From Dermatophilus congolensis (GTDB lineage Bacteria; Actinomycetota; Actinomycetes; Actinomycetales; Dermatophilaceae), in NCBI GenBank assembly GCA_030538115.1, contig JAUNUP010000014.1:1-64000 (forward strand): DNA of 64,000 nt, written 5' to 3'. Made by a program: the position numbers and the translations under genes. Of this stretch, positions 62,442-64,000 are shown one piece after another. The number at the start of each line of letters is the position of its first letter. Within the stretch, counting starts at the first letter, position 1. Below the pieces are notes generated by a model. That model had not been told where the DNA came from and searched no databases. It worked only from the letters and a program-made list of their open reading frames with translations.

Positions 62442-62541
62442 CTAATCTGTCCTCCTGGGACAGGCTAGCGGTTTGTTGTCAGATTAGAGGAGTGCCTAAT
62501 CTGACAATATTCGCGGTTCGATGGGGGAGCCGCCAGATTAG
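62442..62541. promoter_or_regulatory. Four-octamer symmetric operator between divergent genes
   Basis: The octamer CTAATCTG and its complement CAGATTAG occur at 62442-62449, 62480-62487, 62496-62503 and 62534-62541. The inner pair is extended to perfect 12-nt arms (TTGTCAGATTAG / CTAATCTGACAA). All four are symmetric about 62491.5 (centre spacings 38, 16 and 38). The outer ones touch the SD of the AlbA_2 gene on the left and the start of the small ORF on the right. Confidence 0.7.
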
Positions 62542-62546
62542 GGGGA

Positions 62547-62654
62547 GTGGCTCTTATCCAGGCCTCCGCATCGATGATCGGCGACAACAAAGCGCTCGGC
62601 GCGTTCATCATGCTGCTCGTCGGGCTGTTCATCACGATCGGGTTCGGTACCTAA
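62547..62654 (+). CDS. Candidate 35-residue membrane peptide
   Basis: GTG at 62547 opens a 36-codon frame ending TAA at 62652-62654. The peptide has a short polar start (MALIQASASMIGDN in outline) and one hydrophobic helix (ALGAFIMLLVGLFITIGFG). Its start is just after GGGGGA and the right outer operator octamer, in mirror image to the AlbA_2 gene. ATG 62574 is an alternative, giving 26 residues. Short peptides of this kind can act as membrane toxins or signals, but nothing proves it is expressed. Confidence 0.35.
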   Translation: MALIQASASMIGDNKALGAFIMLLVGLFITIGFGT

Positions 62655-62960
62655 TTCGACAACGCCCATCACTCGGCGCGCTCGGGGCCTGAGGCGAAGC
62701 TCGCGACGTGTCGGCCGTGACCTGGTCGGGGAGCGTTCACGCTTGCTGGGCTGAAGCGTCGAAGCGGCGCGAACCGACGTCACCCCCGGCTCGAGTTGCC
62801 GAGTGGTGTGACCGGCAGCACTGTGGGGGCAGGCTCGCTGTGGCAATCCGCTCGAGCCTGCGGACGCACCGGCCGGTGAGCGCGTCGCACGCCGGTTGGT
62901 GGATTCTCGTCCCGTGCATCGACACCTGCACCGATCCCGCCACCGACAAGGAGAAGACCC
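62655..62960. other. Intergenic region before the oxidoreductase (306 bp)
   Basis: No convincing gene, RNA or repeat was seen. It contains the SD AAGGAG of the following gene at its right end. Its promoter was not located. Confidence 0.4.
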
Positions 62961-64000
62961 ATGTCAGATTCCAAGGATGAGCGCGGTCCCGATCTCACCC
63001 AGGGTGTGACCCTCGGCGATCTCGGTGAGAAGGGCCTGTTGCGGGGACATGTCGGTGACAAGGCCGTCGTCCTCGCGCGGCACGGCGATGAGGTTCTGGC
63101 GATTGGCGCCGACTGCACCCACTACGGCGGGCCCCTCGACCAGGGGCTCGTGGTCGGTGACACCGTGCGTTGCCCCTGGCACCATGCCTGCTTCTCCCTG
63201 CGCACCGGCGAGGCCGTAGGCGCACCCGCGATCGACCCCGTCACCACCTGGGGAGTCGAACGCGACGGCGACCGCATCGTCGTGCGCGAGCAGACCACAG
63301 CCGAGGTTGGCGTCGAACAACCCGAACAGCCCGAACAGGCGCACGAGGCCACAGCCGATCGCCCGAAGGACGTGCTGATCATCGGCGGTGGTGCCGCCGG
63401 GTTCGCGTGCGCAGAGATGCTGCGACGACACGACTTCACCGGTCGCATCACGATCCTGAGCGCCGACGTCGACGCCCCCTACGACCGCCCGAACCTCTCC
63501 AAGGACTTCTTGGCCGGGGGCATCAGCGAGAAGTGGATGCCGCTGCGGGGCACGGACTTCTACCGCGACAACGACATCGACCTGCACCTGGAGACTCGGG
63601 TCGAGTCGCTCGACCTCCAGGCCCGCACCGCCACGGTGGAGAGCGGAACGACGCACGAGTTCGACACCCTCGTGCTCACGACCGGGGCCGAGCCCGTCCA
63701 CCTGCGGCTGCCCGGTGCCGACCTCGATCACGTGTTCACGCTGCGCAGCACCGCCGACTGCAAGCGGATCATCGCCGCCGCCGAAGGTGCGAAGACCGCG
63801 GTGGTGTTGGGATCGGGGTTCATCGGCCTCGAAACAGCAGCGGCGCTCACCCAGCGCGGCCTGAGCGTGCACGTCGTCAGCCTCGACAGCCACCCGCTGG
63901 AGCGGGTCGTCGGCCGGCCGGTCAGCGAGCGCATCCAGGCCGAGCACGAGAAGCACGGCACCGTCTTCCACCTCGAGAAGTCGTTGACCCGCATCGAGAA
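62961..64000 (+). CDS. Rieske-FAD oxidoreductase (AIFL/ferredoxin-reductase-like), partial
   Basis: The gene runs off the right edge after 346 codons. It has an N-terminal Rieske [2Fe-2S] domain (about residues 12-110: CTHYGG and CPWHH give the Cys/His pairs), then an FAD-binding domain (IIGGGAAGFACAE, about 138) and the NADH domain loop (VVLGSGFIGLETA, about 280). This is the plan of AIFL-type or rubredoxin/ferredoxin reductases. It would move electrons from NADH to an iron-sulfur partner. The ATG at 62961 has AAGGAGA. The C-terminus is outside the window. Confidence 0.87.
   Translation, partial: MSDSKDERGPDLTQGVTLGDLGEKGLLRGHVGDKAVVLARHGDEVLAIGADCTHYGGPLDQGLVVGDTVRCPWHHACFSLRTGEAVGAPAIDPVTTWGVERDGDRIVVREQTTAEVGVEQPEQPEQAHEATADRPKDVLIIGGGAAGFACAEMLRRHDFTGRITILSADVDAPYDRPNLSKDFLAGGISEKWMPLRGTDFYRDNDIDLHLETRVESLDLQARTATVESGTTHEFDTLVLTTGAEPVHLRLPGADLDHVFTLRSTADCKRIIAAAEGAKTAVVLGSGFIGLETAAALTQRGLSVHVVSLDSHPLERVVGRPVSERIQAEHEKHGTVFHLEKSLTRIE

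Noticed and set aside
62492..62692. 66-residue frame overlapping the operator and the small ORF
   Set aside because: It has no SD, an Arg-rich composition, and would run through the operator. The 62547 frame gives a coherent membrane helix.

Overview
The window is high-GC DNA from an actinomycete (Actinomycetota, probably Micrococcales; genus not determined). The evidence is strong GC bias at third codon positions, frequent GTG starts, a DUF222/HNH gene, an LCP-family ligase, PadR/DUF4097 and sunset-domain proteins, and several leaderless promoters in which TANNNT lies 6-7 nt before the start codon. There are no rRNA genes and no CRISPR array.

Layout. 0-12.4 kb is mostly housekeeping and accessory: a lipoprotein (-), a deaminase-ASCH fusion, a DUF222/HNH protein, a tRNA-Glu/Asp/Phe cluster (-), a small RHH toxin-antitoxin pair, a GH3 glycosidase with a HAD hydrolase, a TrkH/TrkA potassium uptake pair, a histidine phosphatase and a membrane-anchored hypothetical.

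12.4-47.8 kb is one large cell-surface polysaccharide locus. It holds an LCP ligase, many GT2 and GT4 glycosyltransferases, an ABC-2 exporter (permease plus ATPase), a Wzx-type flippase, two Wzy/O-antigen-ligase-like membrane proteins and a Wzz-like chain-length protein. Sugar-nucleotide genes are a UDP-L-FucNAc block (capE, capF, capG with a WbuB-like transferase), a DegT aminotransferase, two acetyltransferases and a CapD/PglF-like dehydratase. A PglC/WcaJ-like phosphosugar transferase probably starts the lipid-linked unit. Two proteins share an unusual GT-B-like module present three times, twice in tandem in one protein and once fused to a GT4 domain.

48-53 kb holds an MDR oxidoreductase with a good terminator, a PadR-DUF4097 operon with a nearby palindrome, and a membrane-anchored nuclease with a sunset domain. 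52.8-62.7 kb looks like a defence-type accessory island: two hypotheticals, VapBC, a PLD-nuclease/SF2-helicase/DUF3427 protein, a divergent DUF2075 ATPase plus dCTPase-like MazG pair, a DUF4265-like protein, and an AlbA_2/ATPase protein. The last has four octamers in perfect two-fold symmetry in front of it, with a small divergent membrane-peptide ORF on the other side. The window ends inside a Rieske-FAD oxidoreductase.

All functional assignments come from reading the translated sequence and remembered family motifs; no database search was run.
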